Below, piece after piece: positions 1 through 8,535 of a stretch of 64,000 bases of DNA. This stretch comes from Lysinibacillus sp. JNUCC-52. Its GTDB lineage: Bacteria; Bacillota; Bacilli; Bacillales_A; Planococcaceae. Positions within the stretch are counted from its first letter, which is position 1; every line of letters starts with the position of its first letter. The notes beneath the pieces were generated by a model, which was not told where the DNA came from, did not search any database, and was given only the letters and a program-made list of their open reading frames with translations. Location of the stretch: contig NZ_CP065546.1 in assembly GCF_015999545.1 (NCBI RefSeq), positions 1,240,001 through 1,304,000 on the forward strand. The letters run 5' to 3'. A program made the position numbers and the translations under genes.

Positions 1-405
1 CGTTGTAGCGAACTGCTGGAAGCTTGGTGGGACAATAAGTATTTCCGCATTCAATGCAGCAATCTGCTCAAATGACGGTTCATGTGGGTTACCTATTTCT
101 TGAATAGCTTTTACGTCCTCCTTCATTTCTGTTGTAATCGTAGGTCGTCCAGTAACATTTGCTCCTAATGCAAGCAAAATGTCCATCATTCCTGGATTTA
201 ACGTTGCGACTGATCTCGGTGTTGCTTCAAACTCAAGCTTATTTCCAAGGTCATCTATGAATGTTACTGCCTCTCCTGATTCAACTTGTTGTTCCATTTC
301 TACTTTATCTTTGGAAGAATCCGTCTCCGCTTGTTTACTTTCTTCTCCACATGCAGCTAATGATAATGCCAACGCACCTACTAATAGAAATTTAAACTTC
401 TTCAT
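1..405 (-). CDS. Siderophore/iron ABC transporter substrate-binding lipoprotein (5' part; runs off the left edge)
   Basis: Seen: 135 codons from an ATG at 405 to the window edge, so the C-terminal part is missing. The product starts MKKFKFLLVGALALSLAAC, a signal peptide with lipobox LAAC (Cys at residue 19), then a charged linker. The fold starts near FIDDLGNKLEF, followed by SVATLNPGMMDILLALGANVTGR and IGNPHEPSFEQIAALNAEIL, the pattern of class III (FhuD/FepB-type) binding proteins. Known for the family: a membrane-tethered receptor that delivers ferric siderophore or haem to a FecCD-type permease. A Fur-like operator lies just upstream and the gene is divergent from the haem oxygenase gene. 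The ligand cannot be told from this fragment; its permease may lie to the left of the window. Confidence 0.85.
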   Translation of the reverse strand, partial: MKKFKFLLVGALALSLAACGEESKQAETDSSKDKVEMEQQVESGEAVTFIDDLGNKLEFEATPRSVATLNPGMMDILLALGANVTGRPTITTEMKEDVKAIQEIGNPHEPSFEQIAALNAEILIVPPSFQQFATT

Positions 406-445
406 GTTAACTACCAACCTTTTCTTTTTATTTAAAAATTGAAAT

Positions 446-466
446 GAAATTGATAATCATTCTCAT
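446..466 (-). promoter_or_regulatory. Fur-like operator upstream of the left-edge lipoprotein
   Basis: AAATTGATAATCATTCTCAT matches the GATAATNATTATC-type Fur box with one weak half. It sits about 40 bp before the ATG at 405. Iron repression is inferred from family knowledge. Confidence 0.7.
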
Positions 467-570
467 ACCATTGTTTATGATTCTATTTTAAATAAAAAAA
501 ATTGTCAACAAACGTTTTTAATGTTGTTTTTTTAAATTTTTTATTGCATAGCCAATTAATGTATGTTTTA

Positions 571-597
571 ATTGATAATGAAAATCAATATCAATTA
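571..597 (+). promoter_or_regulatory. Fur-like operator upstream of isdG
   Basis: ATTGATAATGAAAATCAAT at 571-589 overlaps a second half-site pair running to about 597 (TGAAAATCAATATCAATTA). It lies 25-50 bp upstream of the haem oxygenase start, consistent with iron repression. Confidence 0.7.
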
Positions 598-622
598 AAA
601 CTGTTATAAAGGGGTCATGAAT

Positions 623-949
623 ATGATTACAGTTACTAACCGCTTTTTAGTAAAAAAAGGCTTTGCAAATAAAATGGCACCATTGTTTATATCTGATAAA
701 AACTTATTGAACTGGGAAGGTTTTAATAAAGTTGAAGTGAACATTTGCTCAGAACCAGAAGATCATGATGAAATGAACGTTATGATGTTCTGGGATACAG
801 TTGAGCAATTCAAGGCTTGGCGTGATTCTGATGACTTTAAAAATTTACACCGACGTGAAGCTATCGGGAACAAAGAAAACAGTGAGGCATCCCCAATAAT
901 AGGTAATCGGGTTGTGATTTCTGAAATTGCTGCTACATTAATAAAGTAA
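623..949 (+). CDS. isdG: Haem-degrading monooxygenase, IsdG/IsdI type
   Basis: It is predicted to open the porphyrin ring of imported haem in the cytoplasm and release iron. Two in-frame ATGs exist (617 and 623). The ribosome site AAAGGGG is 2 nt from the first and 8 nt from the second, so I place the start at 623, giving 108 residues. With this start the catalytic triad falls at Asn6, Trp66 and His76, the same numbering as S. aureus IsdI; this supports both the family and the start. The fold is a ferredoxin-like ABM monooxygenase. The gene is monocistronic, Fur-boxed, and sits by the NEAT/ABC haem-uptake genes. It is followed by a hairpin terminator near 1120-1143. Confidence 0.93.
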   Translation: MITVTNRFLVKKGFANKMAPLFISDKNLLNWEGFNKVEVNICSEPEDHDEMNVMMFWDTVEQFKAWRDSDDFKNLHRREAIGNKENSEASPIIGNRVVISEIAATLIK

Positions 950-1033
950 TTTCATATAGGAATCTTAAAAGGCTCTACTAATCTTAGTAATTAACAGTAC
1001 GCTATTCGTAAAAATACAAGAATATAAACTTTA

Positions 1034-1096
1034 CGTTCTCAGACGCTTTTTCATTGAGTTACAGGTTAAACTTCTAACTCAATCCGTTTAAGAACG
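1034..1096. other. Nested hairpin downstream of isdG
   Basis: An inner stem ATTGAGTTA/TAACTCAAT (1053-1061 with 1075-1083) is enclosed by CGTTCT/AGAACG (1034-1039 with 1091-1096). It lies in a gene-free stretch (950-1489). It could be part of the isdG 3' UTR. No known RNA family is recognised. Confidence 0.3.
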
Positions 1097-1119
1097 CTTT
1101 TAAATTTCTCTTTTCTAAC

Positions 1120-1143
1120 AACCCACAATTAACTATTGTGGGT
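1120..1143 (+). terminator. Hairpin terminator after isdG
   Basis: AACCCACAAT pairs with ATTGTGGGTT around a 4-5 nt loop, followed by a T-rich stretch (cttcttc). It is the first GC-rich stem downstream of isdG, about 170 bp after its stop. Confidence 0.6.
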
Positions 1144-1331
1144 TCTTCTTCAAAGTCATTAGTTTTAATAGCCATGTAAAGTAGGTATTTTTTACTTTTG
1201 ATAGCATCCTTTTGGCCAAATTTTATATTTAGAACGCTCCCCCTTCTCAGTTAAACATATACAATTAATAACTCATAAATTACTAAAAAACGACGAGCTT
1301 GCATTAATAATAGTTGGCTGTTTAATAGTTT

Positions 1332-1370
1332 AAAAAATGCAATTCAAGTTAAATTTGAATTGCATTTTTT
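1332..1370 (-). terminator. Rho-independent terminator of the first NEAT/SLH gene (duplicated in the window)
   Basis: A 16-bp stem AAAAAATGCAATTCAA/TTGAATTGCATTTTTT with a short loop, about 120 bp beyond the stop at 1490. Nearly the same hairpin recurs at 22581-22615 behind the paralogous gene. The rest of 950-1489 shows no gene. Confidence 0.85.
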
Positions 1371-1489
1371 TATTAGAGAAGGATTCTATAGCGATAGCGG
1401 AACTACTTAACTGCTAAGAAGCGTAGTCACCACATCCAACTTTAGAAAAAGCTTAAGGGATAGTAATAGTACCTTACTTACTTAAATTA

Positions 1490-4400
1490 TTAATCAATTA
1501 AATTGACGTATTCTAATGAGCGTTTTAAAATTTTTGCCATTTGAGCACGTGTTAAATTACTTTGTGGGTTTAAATAACCATTAGATCCCGTCATAATATC
1601 TAGTGCTTGCAGTTCTGAAACTGCTTGTTTAGCGTAGTCAAATACTTTATTAGCATCTTTATACGTTAAAGCACTTTCATCAACTGTTACTTTATATCCT
1701 TTATATTCCAGCATACGTAATATCATTGCAGCTGCTTGCTGACGTGTAATATTTGCTGTTGGGTTAAATGTCGTTGCATTGACACCTGTTACAATACCGA
1801 CCTCTGCCAGTGCTTGTACCTCATGTTCATACCACTGACCTTTAACGTCCTTAAAAGCAGTAGCTTTAGCTGATTGAATATTTAAAGCTCTAGCAATCAT
1901 CACTGCAAATTGTGCACGTGAGATATTTTTATTTGGGCTAAATGTTGTGGCTGTTGTACCTGTTGTAATGCCAGCTGCATATAAAGCTAAAATTTCATCC
2001 TTACTGAATACATTATCGATATCTACAAAAGGATTTTTGATAGTAGTATTAGGGTTATTAGGGTTATTTGTTTCTTCATCTAAAGCTGGCACATCAAAAG
2101 TAAAGAATAATGTGTACGCCCCATAACCTAAACTGCCTGAATCAATAAATATTTTCGTAATTCCATTGCTATCTTGAACTAATGGTAAACGAACAACTCG
2201 TACTTGATCCATTTTCTCACCAGTAGAACTAACCACTTCGATATTTTGTTGTTTACCATTTTCATCAATATATGCAAGTGTTTCAAAACCATACGCTTTA
2301 CCAACTAGCGTCATTTCAATATAACGTTTACCGTCTATCGTCACTAGTTCAGCTTTCGTAAAGTATGGTGCTAAATAGTTTGTAATAAAATCAGCCATAT
2401 TTCCGTTTGGATCAGCCACCATTTTATACGTAATTGACTGTCGATTATTCTTTTCAATTGTATTTGTATTTGTCGTCGTTGCTGTGACATTTGAAGAAAT
2501 TGTCTTATCCTTCGTTACGGCCTCAAAAACAAGATTATCCAGTGTATCCGCTTCAAATGAAAGTGTTGTTGTTTTTGCAATTGCAACTGGTACTAATGAA
2601 GCTACTTGATTTGACCATTTCGCAAGTTCTTTACCATTCTGTTTAACAATAAAATTTTGTAAGTTATTTTCAATATTTAATGAAAGCGTAACCTTATATT
2701 TGTTATTTTCAAATACTGTTTTTGCTTTTTGTAGGAATACAGCTATCTCTTTTGCATTGTTAGCAAATTCAAATTTAGCTATCCCCTCTTGACTAAAGTT
2801 CCCAGTAGTACCTGTGTTTGTTCCGTTATTAGTCGAACTACCATTTGTAGAATTACCATTTGTTGAACCACTATTAGATGAACCACCTGTACTTGGGAAT
2901 GATGTACTATCATTAATCTTTGAAAGTGACGCTTCATCAAATTTCAAAAGAACATTATAGTCATGATGATAGTTAAGATCGGCAATATCTACTTTTACCC
3001 ACGCATTTTGAAGCGCAGTTAGACTTGATACTGTAAATTGCACTACGCGTATATCATTTGAATCGCTAATCGTACTAGGTGTTGCACCATTCACTGAAAA
3101 TCCAGTAATCCATGAACTATTTTTTAATGTTAATTGAACCTGGTAAGAGGAACCATTTTTCACGACATATGCTTGATTATCTACATATGTGTTCATAATA
3201 GAACTACCAGTACCTGATTCATTTAAAAACGTAAAGTTTACTGTATACAGCCCATTAGTTGATTGTTCATTGTTTTCAGTGTTAGAATTGTTATTGCCAC
3301 CGGTATTTGAATTATTATTGTTCTCCCCAGAACCTGATTCACTGCCGTTGGTATTTTCTTCTGAACTATTATCCTCTTGTTTAGCAATTTCACCTGTTAA
3401 TAGTACTTTTTCAACTGTCGTACCCATTGTCGAAGCAGACCCATTTCGCTCAGTTGTTAACGTGAATGCTAAATTCTCTAACGAATCAACTGTAAATTTA
3501 ATTACACTTTTCGTGCTTCCTGCTGCCCATTCTGCAACTGTTTTATTTCCTTGTTTTACAGAAAAGCCCTTCGTCGTATCATTTACAACTAAATTCATTG
3601 TTACAGCAATTTTATTGTCTGTTGTTTTTGTTGCATATGCTTGACCTAAAAGTGATGCGATTATTGTATGAGCTGGTGCACCAGCGCTGACAGGCGTTAG
3701 TCCAAAATCAATCACTTGATTGTTCGAGTTAAAATGCTCTGGTAAATAAACAATAGTTTCTTTTACGGATTTAAAATCAAATGTAAAAGGCGTTGCTGGA
3801 TATTTGTCACCTGACATAATGACTGTTGCTTTTAAATCAGCATCTAACTTTACTTTGATAACACGTACTAATGAGTTACCTTCTCCTTCAGAGCTTGCGA
3901 TTTCTACGTCTTCCCCATTTTCACTGCCTACTTTTAGTGTCGTAAATGCATATGTGTGACCTGTTAGTTTAATATATGCATATTTTTCTAACCCAGCAGT
4001 AGCTAAATCAGCATAGTTAATATAGCTTTTAAAATAAGTATCGTATGTCTTATTATTTGTTAAAAATGTGAAAGGAACGTTCTTTGTGATAACTTCTTCT
4101 GTGTTATCCCCTGGTTGTTCTGGTTGTCCTGGTTGTTCTGGTTGTTCTGGTTGTTCTGGTTGTTCTGGTTGTTCTGGTTGTTCTGGTTGTTCTGGTTGTT
4201 CTGGTTGTTCTGGTTGTTCTGGTGCTTCTTCACACACACGATTAACTTCCGTAACATCGGCAACTTTTAAATATACAATATAGTCATGATCATAATTTAT
4301 CATCGGAATGTAAACATCGACCCATGCTTTTATTGTTTGCTCAAATTGGTCAACTACGAATGTGTAAATATCGTTACCATTACTATCTGTTGTTTTATTG

Positions 4401-4708
4401 ATCGCTGCTTTTAATTCGCCACCTGATTCAACTTTAAAGTCCTGATACCAAGTTGTATTTGCTTGTGGCACCGTAATGTCTATTGTATATAGACCATTTT
4501 CTTGTTTAACAGTAGCTTCTTTTTGAACATAGCTATTCATCATTGAATCTGCTGTTTGTTGTTCATTAAGAATTTTGATATTTGCTGAATAGTTAACTGC
4601 ACAACTTGGTACGGTATTTTCTTCCGCCCTTACTTCCATTCCAAAGCTCGGTAATATTGCACCTAACATCAGCACTACCATAGCTACATATTGCAAAAAT
4701 TTCTTCAA
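1490..4708 (-). CDS. S-layer-anchored NEAT-domain haem-binding surface protein
   Basis: Predicted surface haem receptor held to the wall polymer by SLH domains. Layout of 1072 residues: signal peptide (1-28, ending EVRA); NEAT domain (about 36-160) with haem-type motif YDHDY; Pro-Glu-Gln repeat linker (about 163-199); two weaker NEAT-like beta domains (about 210-445); a clear NEAT domain (about 483-596) with YHHDY; two more NEAT-like domains (about 640-880); three SLH domains (892-1072) with the TRAQ-type motifs. The start is TTG at 4708, seven bases after AGGAGGT; the paralogue at 22768-25548 begins with ATG at the same place and supports it. A Fur-like box is upstream. Domain make-up recalls BslK and Hbp-type proteins. 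Haem ligation is inferred from the YxxxY motifs. Confidence 0.9.
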   Translation of the reverse strand: MKKFLQYVAMVVLMLGAILPSFGMEVRAEENTVPSCAVNYSANIKILNEQQTADSMMNSYVQKEATVKQENGLYTIDITVPQANTTWYQDFKVESGGELKAAINKTTDSNGNDIYTFVVDQFEQTIKAWVDVYIPMINYDHDYIVYLKVADVTEVNRVCEEAPEQPEQPEQPEQPEQPEQPEQPEQPEQPEQPGQPEQPGDNTEEVITKNVPFTFLTNNKTYDTYFKSYINYADLATAGLEKYAYIKLTGHTYAFTTLKVGSENGEDVEIASSEGEGNSLVRVIKVKLDADLKATVIMSGDKYPATPFTFDFKSVKETIVYLPEHFNSNNQVIDFGLTPVSAGAPAHTIIASLLGQAYATKTTDNKIAVTMNLVVNDTTKGFSVKQGNKTVAEWAAGSTKSVIKFTVDSLENLAFTLTTERNGSASTMGTTVEKVLLTGEIAKQEDNSSEENTNGSESGSGENNNNSNTGGNNNSNTENNEQSTNGLYTVNFTFLNESGTGSSIMNTYVDNQAYVVKNGSSYQVQLTLKNSSWITGFSVNGATPSTISDSNDIRVVQFTVSSLTALQNAWVKVDIADLNYHHDYNVLLKFDEASLSKINDSTSFPSTGGSSNSGSTNGNSTNGSSTNNGTNTGTTGNFSQEGIAKFEFANNAKEIAVFLQKAKTVFENNKYKVTLSLNIENNLQNFIVKQNGKELAKWSNQVASLVPVAIAKTTTLSFEADTLDNLVFEAVTKDKTISSNVTATTTNTNTIEKNNRQSITYKMVADPNGNMADFITNYLAPYFTKAELVTIDGKRYIEMTLVGKAYGFETLAYIDENGKQQNIEVVSSTGEKMDQVRVVRLPLVQDSNGITKIFIDSGSLGYGAYTLFFTFDVPALDEETNNPNNPNTTIKNPFVDIDNVFSKDEILALYAAGITTGTTATTFSPNKNISRAQFAVMIARALNIQSAKATAFKDVKGQWYEHEVQALAEVGIVTGVNATTFNPTANITRQQAAAMILRMLEYKGYKVTVDESALTYKDANKVFDYAKQAVSELQALDIMTGSNGYLNPQSNLTRAQMAKILKRSLEYVNLID
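4112..4222 (-). repeat. 9-bp tandem repeat coding for a (Pro-Glu-Gln)n linker
   Basis: About 12 head-to-tail copies of GGTTGTTCT (plus strand), with two single-base variants at one end. On the coding strand it gives ten PEQ units, then PGQ and PEQ. It joins the first NEAT domain to the rest of the protein and is absent from the paralogue. Such repeats change copy number by slippage. Confidence 0.95.
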
Positions 4709-4885
4709 TACACTGACCTCCTGATTTTTCCAAATATTTTGACCTACCTTTGTTGTTTCTACCTCCTTTGTATTAAAAGATTTTTCTAATACTATCCCTT
4801 AACTCGAATAATTTTCATATCAATTAAAATTCATAAAAAAACATCTATTTATTACATGGATGTTTGATAGTATACTACTCTTTTA

Positions 4886-4909
4886 ATTGATTATGATTCT
4901 CATTCTCAT
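4886..4909 (-). promoter_or_regulatory. Fur-like operator of the first NEAT/SLH gene
   Basis: TTGATTATGATTCTCATTCTCATT (given here as half-sites TTGATTATGA and TTCTCATTC) lies about 180 bp upstream of the TTG start, in an AT-rich leader. It resembles other Fur boxes in the window. Confidence 0.6.
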
Positions 4910-5068
4910 TCATTATAACCCACATACTATTATTGTCAAGAAAGTGCATATATGTTATGAGATAACTTTTTTGTTAATATTCTAAAAAAGTAAGGTCAAA
5001 GGAAAATATTAAGAGATGCACAATGTAGCTTATTAAGTAATTCATAATATGATATGTCTAAAAAACCC

Positions 5069-5848
5069 CTAAATTCTTACTGGCATCATATACGTACCAA
5101 CACTTTCATGCTTTTGAATAATGACTTCTACACCATATACTTCTTTCATACGTTCCGCTGTTACTGTTTCTATAGGTGTGCCTTCATATAAAATTTTTCC
5201 GTCTTTCATCAAAATTATATGGTCACTATATTTTATTGCTTGATTAATATCATGCAACACCATGACAATTGTTAACGAATTTTCTTTGTTTAATTTCTTC
5301 ACTAGCTCCATTAATTCGATTTGATAAAAAATATCTAAATATGTTGTTGGCTCATCTAAACATAGAATGGATGATTTTTGAGCAAGTGCCATTGCAATCC
5401 AAACACGCTGACGTTCACCACCTGACAAGGCATCCAATTTACTCGTACGTTTTTGTGTTAAATTGGTTGCTCCCAATGCCCAATTTACTGCCGCCTCATC
5501 CTCTTCCACATTTTTTTTCATCATTTGTTGATGAGGTACACGTCCATAAGCAACTAGTTTTTCAATTGTAATATCTTGCGGCACGATGTTTTGTTGATAA
5601 ACAATCGCTAGTTTTTTCGCAAATTCCTTTGCCTTGTACGTCATAATATCTTTCTGTTCTAACGTTACTGATCCTTTTTGTGGCATATTATTACGGGAGA
5701 TAACACTTAGTAATGTGGATTTCCCACAACCATTCGGGCCAATAATCGTGGTAATTTTTCCTTTTTCAATTGTTGTTGTAACTCCATCTAAATGATTTTT
5801 CTTCTGATCATAAGATAGTTCGATTTGAGATACTTTCAATGCACTCAC
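5069..5848 (-). CDS. Iron/haem ABC transporter ATP-binding protein (FecE type)
   Basis: ATPase that powers import through the neighbouring FecCD permease. Seen in 259 residues: Walker A GPNGCGKST (about 37-45), Q-loop region near VYQQN, signature LSGGERQRVWIAMALAQ, Walker B ILCLDEPT, D-loop and the switch His in VLHDINQA. This is the standard siderophore/haem importer subfamily. It is the last gene of a minus-strand operon after the permease (6-bp gap) and the IsdE-like lipoprotein. A matched role in haem import is inferred from this order. Confidence 0.93.
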   Translation of the reverse strand: MSALKVSQIELSYDQKKNHLDGVTTTIEKGKITTIIGPNGCGKSTLLSVISRNNMPQKGSVTLEQKDIMTYKAKEFAKKLAIVYQQNIVPQDITIEKLVAYGRVPHQQMMKKNVEEDEAAVNWALGATNLTQKRTSKLDALSGGERQRVWIAMALAQKSSILCLDEPTTYLDIFYQIELMELVKKLNKENSLTIVMVLHDINQAIKYSDHIILMKDGKILYEGTPIETVTAERMKEVYGVEVIIQKHESVGTYMMPVRI

Positions 5849-5854
5849 CTCCCT

Positions 5855-6823
5855 TTACTTATCTTTTCGGATTAAGAATATTAAGAACGGCCCACCGATT
5901 ATGGCCATTATTGTTGATGCTGGTACTTCTAACGGTGCAACCACTATTCTCCCTAACGTATCAGCAGTCAAAATCAGTAATGCACCAGCTATTGCTGAAA
6001 AAGGAATTAACCATTTATGGTCGGAACCTACTAATCTTCTTGAAATATGCGGAATTAATAACCCAACAAATGCAATAACACCTGCTGTAGCAGTTGAAAT
6101 TGCCGCTAGTAATACCGCTATTGCTGCAATAATTAATCGTGCACGTGTCACATTAAAGCCTAAGCTCTTTGCTGTTTTGTCTTGTAAAGCCAATAAATTA
6201 CACCACGAAGCTATTAGTAGGGAGGCGAGTAAGCCGATAACACCATAAAATGAAATTAAACGTACATCACTCCAAGTTCGCATTGACAAATTAGAGCTCC
6301 CTGCTCCACCAACCATTATATTCATGTAGCTACATAGCGTAACAAACGCTTCTGTTAGACCAGTAAACATCGCATTAATCGCAATACCTACTAAAATAAT
6401 TTTCAAAGGATTTAAGCCTGATTTCCACGACAACATAAATACTAAAAAGCAAGCAAATGCTCCACCAAAAAAAGCCAATATTGGTGTGAAGAAAAACGTC
6501 ATTGGGAATAATGTAATGACTAATAATTGTACAAATGACGCCCCTGCCGAAATACCGATTACACCTGCATCAGCTAATGGATTACGCATCACTGCCTGCA
6601 ATAATACCCCAGCAACTGATAAGCCTGCTCCTGCAAAAATTGCGACGATAATCCGTGGAAACCGTAAATCTTTAATAACTGCGTAATTTGAATTATCTTC
6701 ACCAAATATGGCTCTAATAAATTCCGCAATCTCCATTTTAATAGAGCCTGTGATTGCAGAATATATAATTACAACTAAAAGCAATATGCTTACAACTATA
6801 AAACTACTAATTTTTTTATTCAT
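5855..6823 (-). CDS. FecCD-family haem/siderophore ABC permease
   Basis: 322-residue multi-spanning membrane subunit. Typical marks are the early GxxLSVAGVLLQAVMRNPLADAGVIGISAGAS block (described here by its key residues: GAGLSVAGV, NPLADAGVIG) and the C-terminal GLLIPHISRRLVG segment that docks the ATPase. About ten hydrophobic segments, as expected for BtuC-like permeases. The gene lies 21 bp after the binding protein and 6 bp before the ATPase. By position it is the IsdF counterpart of a haem importer; family membership alone does not fix the substrate. Confidence 0.93.
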   Translation of the reverse strand: MNKKISSFIVVSILLLVVIIYSAITGSIKMEIAEFIRAIFGEDNSNYAVIKDLRFPRIIVAIFAGAGLSVAGVLLQAVMRNPLADAGVIGISAGASFVQLLVITLFPMTFFFTPILAFFGGAFACFLVFMLSWKSGLNPLKIILVGIAINAMFTGLTEAFVTLCSYMNIMVGGAGSSNLSMRTWSDVRLISFYGVIGLLASLLIASWCNLLALQDKTAKSLGFNVTRARLIIAAIAVLLAAISTATAGVIAFVGLLIPHISRRLVGSDHKWLIPFSAIAGALLILTADTLGRIVVAPLEVPASTIMAIIGGPFLIFLIRKDK

Positions 6824-6844
6824 CTGAGTCCTCTACATTTCTCA

Positions 6845-7768
6845 TTATGGATACATAATGTTAATCAGTTCTTCAAGTGCTTGAGGTACTGCAAGCGTTG
6901 CTGTTGTTCCAAATAAAGGTTCCTCTAAATCATATACACGTCCGTTTTTCACTGCATCAAAATGCTTCCATATATCATTTGTAGCAAATTCCTCATTAAA
7001 CATTTCCACAACTTGATCGGGCAATCCATGTGCCAGACGAATAATAATATCTGGATTACTTTGTTGTAAAAACTCCGTATTAGACGGTAAATACTCAGGT
7101 TCTTGCCCGCTCATGACATTTTGACCTCCAGCCATTCTCACTAGGTCCCCAATATACGAATTTTCTGTTGCCACCAAATAGCTACCTGGAATACCAAGTA
7201 AAATTAAAACTTTAGGGGATTCTTTTGATTCTATTTGCATTCGAAGGGCCGCAATCTTTCCTTCCAGCTCTGACACTAACTTTGTTGCCACATCACTCCG
7301 ATTATACTTTTTCCCTATTTCTAAAATGGCAGCTTTCATATTATCAATGCTCTGTAAATTTACATAGGAAGCATTAATACCAACCTCATCAAATATCTTT
7401 TTTAAATCTGTCTCCAACGTGGTTACTGAAAAGACCTCTGTTGGATTCAAAGATTTTACAATTTCCATATCTGGTGACATCGGACTACCAACCTCGGGTA
7501 AACCTTCATATCGTTTAGGTAAATCATAAACAGTCGTAGGAACAGCAACGACGTCTAAATTTAGTGCATCTAAAATGTGAGCAACTGCAACTGTCGTTGG
7601 AATAATTCGATTTTCATCTTGAGTCGTTGTATTATTTTCTTCTTTATCTTTTTCTACCGTATTTTCTTTTTCCTTATTTGAACTAGTACATGCTGAAAGA
7701 ACGACAAAAATAATACATAGCGCCACAATATGTAACTTATTAAAATTAACTTTTGTAGCTTTTATCAT
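6845..7768 (-). CDS. isdE: Haem ABC transporter substrate-binding lipoprotein, IsdE-like
   Basis: Lipoprotein that takes haem from wall-bound NEAT proteins and passes it to the permease. Signal peptide with lipobox LSAC (Cys about residue 27 from the chosen start). Two features fit haem-type IsdE: a Met in VGSPMSPDMEIV and a His in IIRLAHGLPDQV, matching the axial Met and His ligands of S. aureus IsdE. Two in-frame ATGs occur: 7774 is 3 nt from AGGAG, 7768 is 9 nt away, so I favour 7768 (307 residues). It follows the isdC-like gene across a hairpin and leads the permease and ATPase. Confidence 0.88.
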   Translation of the reverse strand: MIKATKVNFNKLHIVALCIIFVVLSACTSSNKEKENTVEKDKEENNTTTQDENRIIPTTVAVAHILDALNLDVVAVPTTVYDLPKRYEGLPEVGSPMSPDMEIVKSLNPTEVFSVTTLETDLKKIFDEVGINASYVNLQSIDNMKAAILEIGKKYNRSDVATKLVSELEGKIAALRMQIESKESPKVLILLGIPGSYLVATENSYIGDLVRMAGGQNVMSGQEPEYLPSNTEFLQQSNPDIIIRLAHGLPDQVVEMFNEEFATNDIWKHFDAVKNGRVYDLEEPLFGTTATLAVPQALEELINIMYP

Positions 7769-7787
7769 GGTCATTCACTCCTTTTAA

Positions 7788-7831
7788 AAAGCACCCTACT
7801 CCTACCTTAGCGAAGTAGATGAGGGTGCTTC
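7788..7831 (-). terminator. Intercistronic hairpin between isdC-like and isdE-like genes
   Basis: AAGCACCCTAC and its partner GAGGGTGCTT form a strong stem in the 66-bp gap. No clear T-run follows on the minus strand except TTTTTAAAAGG, which is also the next ribosome-site region. It may lower downstream expression or stabilise the upstream mRNA. Confidence 0.55.
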
Positions 7832-7840
7832 CGAAATATT

Positions 7841-8488
7841 TCAATTGATTTCTTCCTTCATTCGTTTTTTAAAATTAAATAAGATAAATCCACTAACACC
7901 GAACAATAAAAGTATACCTATTGGAAAAGCATCGCTTGTTTGAGGATTTGCTTCTTTTTCTTTTACTGTCGAAGTATTTGTTACTCCAGTATTAGCTTCT
8001 TTTTTAGTCGTGTTAGTGTTATTTTGCACTGTTGTAGCTGTTACTGCACTACCATCTTCATTTTTTAAAGACGCTGCATCCCACACAAAATCTACTGTAT
8101 ATTCATGGTGATAATTTAAGTCATCAATATCCACCTTCATCGTAACAGCCGTTTTTGATGTATAAGAAGGTAATGCAAATTGGACAATACGAGTATCCTC
8201 TGCCTTATTCTCGCTTACGACTTTATTACCGCCTGTACTCGATGCAAATTTCGTTATCCACGCACTTTTTTTCATCTTCAGTTGTACGACCGAAGTGCCA
8301 TTTTGAACTATAATTGTCGCAGGCTTTAAAAAATAATCATTTGCAATGGAAGCAGATGAAGAATCTGGTTTATTCACTTGATAATTAATTGTGTATTTCC
8401 CATCTGCAAGTGCGGCAGACGCATCTAAATAAGGTGTTACAAAAATTGCTAATAATGCGATTAACATTACTGAAACTAACCTTTTGAT
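7841..8488 (-). CDS. isdC: IsdC-like NEAT protein with a sortase B-type anchor; apparent ATC start
   Basis: Predicted wall-anchored haem relay protein. Parts: signal peptide (IKRLVSVMLIALLAIFV, ending near SAALA), one NEAT domain with motif YHHEY, a Lys/Asn/Thr-rich spacer, sorting signal NPQTSD, a hydrophobic helix and a positive tail (FKKRMKEE). NPQTS-type signals are read by sortase B; no sortase is in this window. The start is odd. The only upstream TTG (8506) would put the ribosome site AAAGGAGG inside the gene. The codon seven bases after GGAGG is ATC (8488), giving a proper KR-headed signal peptide and 215 residues. The next ATG is within the hydrophobic core. Either a rare ATC start or a changed base is likely. 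Confidence 0.85.
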   Translation of the reverse strand: MKRLVSVMLIALLAIFVTPYLDASAALADGKYTINYQVNKPDSSSASIANDYFLKPATIIVQNGTSVVQLKMKKSAWITKFASSTGGNKVVSENKAEDTRIVQFALPSYTSKTAVTMKVDIDDLNYHHEYTVDFVWDAASLKNEDGSAVTATTVQNNTNTTKKEANTGVTNTSTVKEKEANPQTSDAFPIGILLLFGVSGFILFNFKKRMKEEIN

Positions 8489-8503
8489 AGTAAAACCTCC
8501 TTT

Positions 8504-8523
8504 CAATTGATAATCATTATCAA
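8504..8523 (-). promoter_or_regulatory. Fur-like operator immediately before isdC
   Basis: CAATTGATAATCATTATCAA is a near-perfect Fur box touching the ribosome site of the isdC-like gene. It is the second Fur site in this leader. Confidence 0.8.
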
Positions 8524-8535
8524 CACTATGTAAAT

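Noticed and set aside
4112-4222. CRISPR-like array
   Set aside because: Units are 9 bp without spacers and lie inside a coding frame. The 12-bp units at 50765-50850 are rejected for the same reason.
4060-4283. Overlapping frames in the repeat region (Asn-Gln and Cys-Ser-Gly repeats)
   Set aside because: They are shadow frames of the 9-bp repeat that codes PEQ in the large NEAT/SLH gene; no ribosome sites.
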